DNA from: NVQY01 sp047639325 | Lineage (GTDB): Bacteria; Pseudomonadota; Alphaproteobacteria; Rhodobacterales; Rhodobacteraceae | NCBI GenBank assembly: GCA_047639325.1 | Contig: JBLINN010000209.1 | Coordinates: 1 to 7,912, forward strand | DNA length: 7,912 nucleotides | Direction: 5' to 3' | Shown: piece after piece, positions 6,806 to 7,912 of the stretch | Layout: every line of letters begins with the position of its first letter | Position numbering within the stretch: the stretch's first letter is position 1 | The notes under the pieces: generated by a model | The model's input: the letters and a program-made list of their open reading frames with translations, nothing else | Database searches by the model: none | What the model was told of the DNA's origin: nothing | Program-made: the position numbers and the translations under genes

Positions 6806-7786
6806 ATGCGTTCTGCCAACCCTGACAAGTTCGTCACAAATCTTGACTGGAATCTGCTGCGAACCTTTGTGGTGATCGTTGAAGAAGGCGGCATTACCGC
6901 CGCCGCCACGCGCCTTCTTAGGCGCCAACCGACGGTCAGCCTGGCGCTGGCGCGGCTAGAGGCCCAGATAGGCAACCGGCTGATCGACCGCGGCGGCGGA
7001 ACCTTTCGCCTGACGGCGGTTGGCCGCGAACTTTTCAAGGAATGTGCGGGTATTTATCAAGACATTTCGCGCCTTGAAGATGTGACAAGCACGGTGTCGG
7101 AAAAAATCACCGGCAACATTCAAATTTCACTTGCCAGCTCCGTTGTTACCCCGGTTTTGGACGAGGTGCTTACCAGTTTTCACCGGAAATTCCCGGCCGT
7201 GACTTACAGAATTGGCATTGATACCAGCGAAGTTGTGGTGCGTAACGTGTTGGAAAAATCCGCAACACTGGGCGTTTGCCTGCTGAATAAACGGCATTCA
7301 AAACTGGTCTATCGAACATTTTATCGCGAGTTTTTCGGGTTTTACTGCGGTCCGCCGCATCCACTATTCGGCAAAAGAAACCTTGAGATCGCCGACCTAC
7401 AAGAGTTTCCCGCCGTGTCTTTTGGCACCGACAGCATGGCCGACGCTTTGCGACCGGTCGCATTGTTCCGGCAGTTACACGGGCTGGATCAAGACATCAT
7501 CGGCCACTCTCCGCATTTGGAAGAAGTCCGACGGATGATCATGTGCGGGCTGGGAATTGGCCCGTTACCGACCCATGTGGCCGAGCGAGACGTGCGGGAT
7601 GGATTACTGTGGCGCCTGCCGCCCTATAGCGATCCGCCAATGGTGGATGTTCTGCTGGTGACCAATCCAAGTAAACGGCTGAACCCGGCAGAAGCCGGGT
7701 TTTTACAGGCCTTAAACGACAGGATTGAAGACCTGCCAATGCCAATGCGAACCTATGAACAAAACACCATCGTTCCGGTGCACTAA
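6806..7786 (+). CDS. LysR-family transcriptional regulator
   Basis: A 326-residue cytoplasmic DNA-binding regulator. The N-terminal winged helix-turn-helix runs from about residue 14 (DWNLLRTFVVIVEEGGITAA), with the recognition helix region in RRQPTVSLALARLEAQIG (39-56) and the wing LIDRGGGTFRLTAVGREL. A linker helix to about 95 leads to the effector-binding domain (about 103-310; GNIQISLASSVVTPVLDEVL, then GLGIGPLPTHVAE at 248-260). Length is slightly above the common 290-310 because of 12 residues before the conserved start and a short tail. ATG at 6806 is the only plausible start in frame near the domain, but no strong Shine-Dalgarno precedes it. Being divergent from the transport operon, it is the likely regulator of that operon, responding to the substrate or a catabolite. 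The family is certain; the effector is unknown. Confidence 0.94.
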   Translation: MRSANPDKFVTNLDWNLLRTFVVIVEEGGITAAATRLLRRQPTVSLALARLEAQIGNRLIDRGGGTFRLTAVGRELFKECAGIYQDISRLEDVTSTVSEKITGNIQISLASSVVTPVLDEVLTSFHRKFPAVTYRIGIDTSEVVVRNVLEKSATLGVCLLNKRHSKLVYRTFYREFFGFYCGPPHPLFGKRNLEIADLQEFPAVSFGTDSMADALRPVALFRQLHGLDQDIIGHSPHLEEVRRMIMCGLGIGPLPTHVAERDVRDGLLWRLPPYSDPPMVDVLLVTNPSKRLNPAEAGFLQALNDRIEDLPMPMRTYEQNTIVPVH

Positions 7787-7788
7787 AG

Positions 7789-7801
7789 TAAGCGCGGCTT
7801 A
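7789..7801 (+). terminator. Short palindrome after the lysR-type gene (possible truncated terminator)
   Basis: TAAGC GCG GCTTA is a perfect 5-bp inverted repeat starting two bases after the stop codon. No T-run follows, because the apparent IS end begins at 7802. It may be the stem of the gene's terminator with its T-tract separated by the insertion, or simply a chance palindrome. Confidence 0.3.
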
Positions 7802-7912
7802 GGGTCAGGACCCATTGATATTGTGATGGAAGTCTGAATCACTGTTCCCAAACAGGAGCAATGATATGAGTGATCTTTTCTGGCTGACAGACGCCCAGAT
7901 GTCCCGCCTTAC
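7802..7912 (+). mobile_element. Left end of an IS5-family insertion sequence (runs off the window)
   Basis: The non-coding stretch after the lysR gene leads directly into a transposase start. The likely terminal inverted repeat begins GGGTCAGGACCCATTG at 7802, immediately after TTA (7799-7801), which would fit the TNA-type target duplication known for the IS427 branch of IS5. The right end and second target copy lie outside the window, so the exact boundary is inferred. Confidence 0.65.
7866..7912 (+). CDS. IS5-family transposase, N-terminal fragment (continues past window)
   Basis: ATG at 7866 opens a frame that is still open at the window end: 15 full codons reading MSDLFWLTDAQMSRL. This matches the N-terminus I know for IS5-family (IS427-like) transposases of alphaproteobacteria, which typically start MSDLFWLTDEQM and continue with a DDE catalytic domain. 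A good Shine-Dalgarno, AGGAG at 7854-7858, sits seven bases upstream. An earlier ATG at 7861 runs into TGA after two codons and is not the start. In this group the transposase is often made from two overlapping frames by frameshifting, which cannot be judged here. With only 15 residues, the family call rests on recall of a distinctive start. Confidence 0.75.
   Translation, partial: MSDLFWLTDAQMSRL

Noticed and set aside
5391..7813. GGGTCA/GACCC similarity between the hairpin at 5391-5418 and the IS end at 7802-7813, as a sign of a second IS remnant
   Set aside because: Only six bases are shared, no transposase remnant or target duplication is seen near 5391, and both are explained by independent GC-rich dyads.
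1..7912. CRISPR arrays, tRNA or rRNA genes, riboswitches
   Set aside because: No regularly spaced repeats, tRNA-like cloverleaf or conserved RNA motif was seen on either strand; nearly all bases are in protein genes.

Overview
The window looks like a chromosomal segment of an alphaproteobacterium, most likely a marine Rhodobacterales (Roseobacter-type) species. The evidence is a moderately GC-rich sequence, a LIV-type ABC transporter and class III aminotransferase of a style common in that group, and the left end of an IS5-family element whose transposase N-terminus I associate with Rhodobacterales and relatives. The species assignment is inference.

Layout: positions 1-6681 carry six genes, all on the minus strand. 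In transcription order they are a periplasmic substrate-binding protein (5449-6681), a long permease LivH (4063-5331), a second permease LivM (2855-4063), two ATPases LivG (2103-2858) and LivF (1378-2106), and a PLP-dependent class III aminotransferase (1-1310). The aminotransferase runs off the left edge but is nearly complete. The four genes livH-livM-livG-livF overlap by 1, 4 and 4 bases, so they are one translationally coupled unit. A 117-bp gap with a strong stem-loop separates the binding-protein gene from livH. A 67-bp gap with a 13-bp direct repeat separates livF from the aminotransferase.

Across a 124-bp AT-rich intergenic region (6682-6805) a LysR-type regulator (6806-7786) is transcribed divergently and is the likely regulator of the operon. 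Just past its stop codon is a short palindrome, followed directly by what appears to be the left end of an IS5-family insertion sequence (about 7802 onward). The first 15 codons of its transposase (7866-7912) are in the window.

Working model: the binding protein captures an amino acid or related amine/amide in the periplasm, LivH/LivM with LivG/LivF import it, and the aminotransferase probably acts on the imported compound or a product of it. The LysR protein would sense that compound. The substrate cannot be read from the sequence. The system is of a known type. The less usual points are a roughly 100-residue N-terminal membrane extension on LivH, a cysteine-containing insertion in LivM, the structured gap after the binding-protein gene, and an IS end abutting the 3' end of lysR. 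No RNA genes or CRISPR arrays were seen, and no stretch longer than 300 bases lacks a gene.
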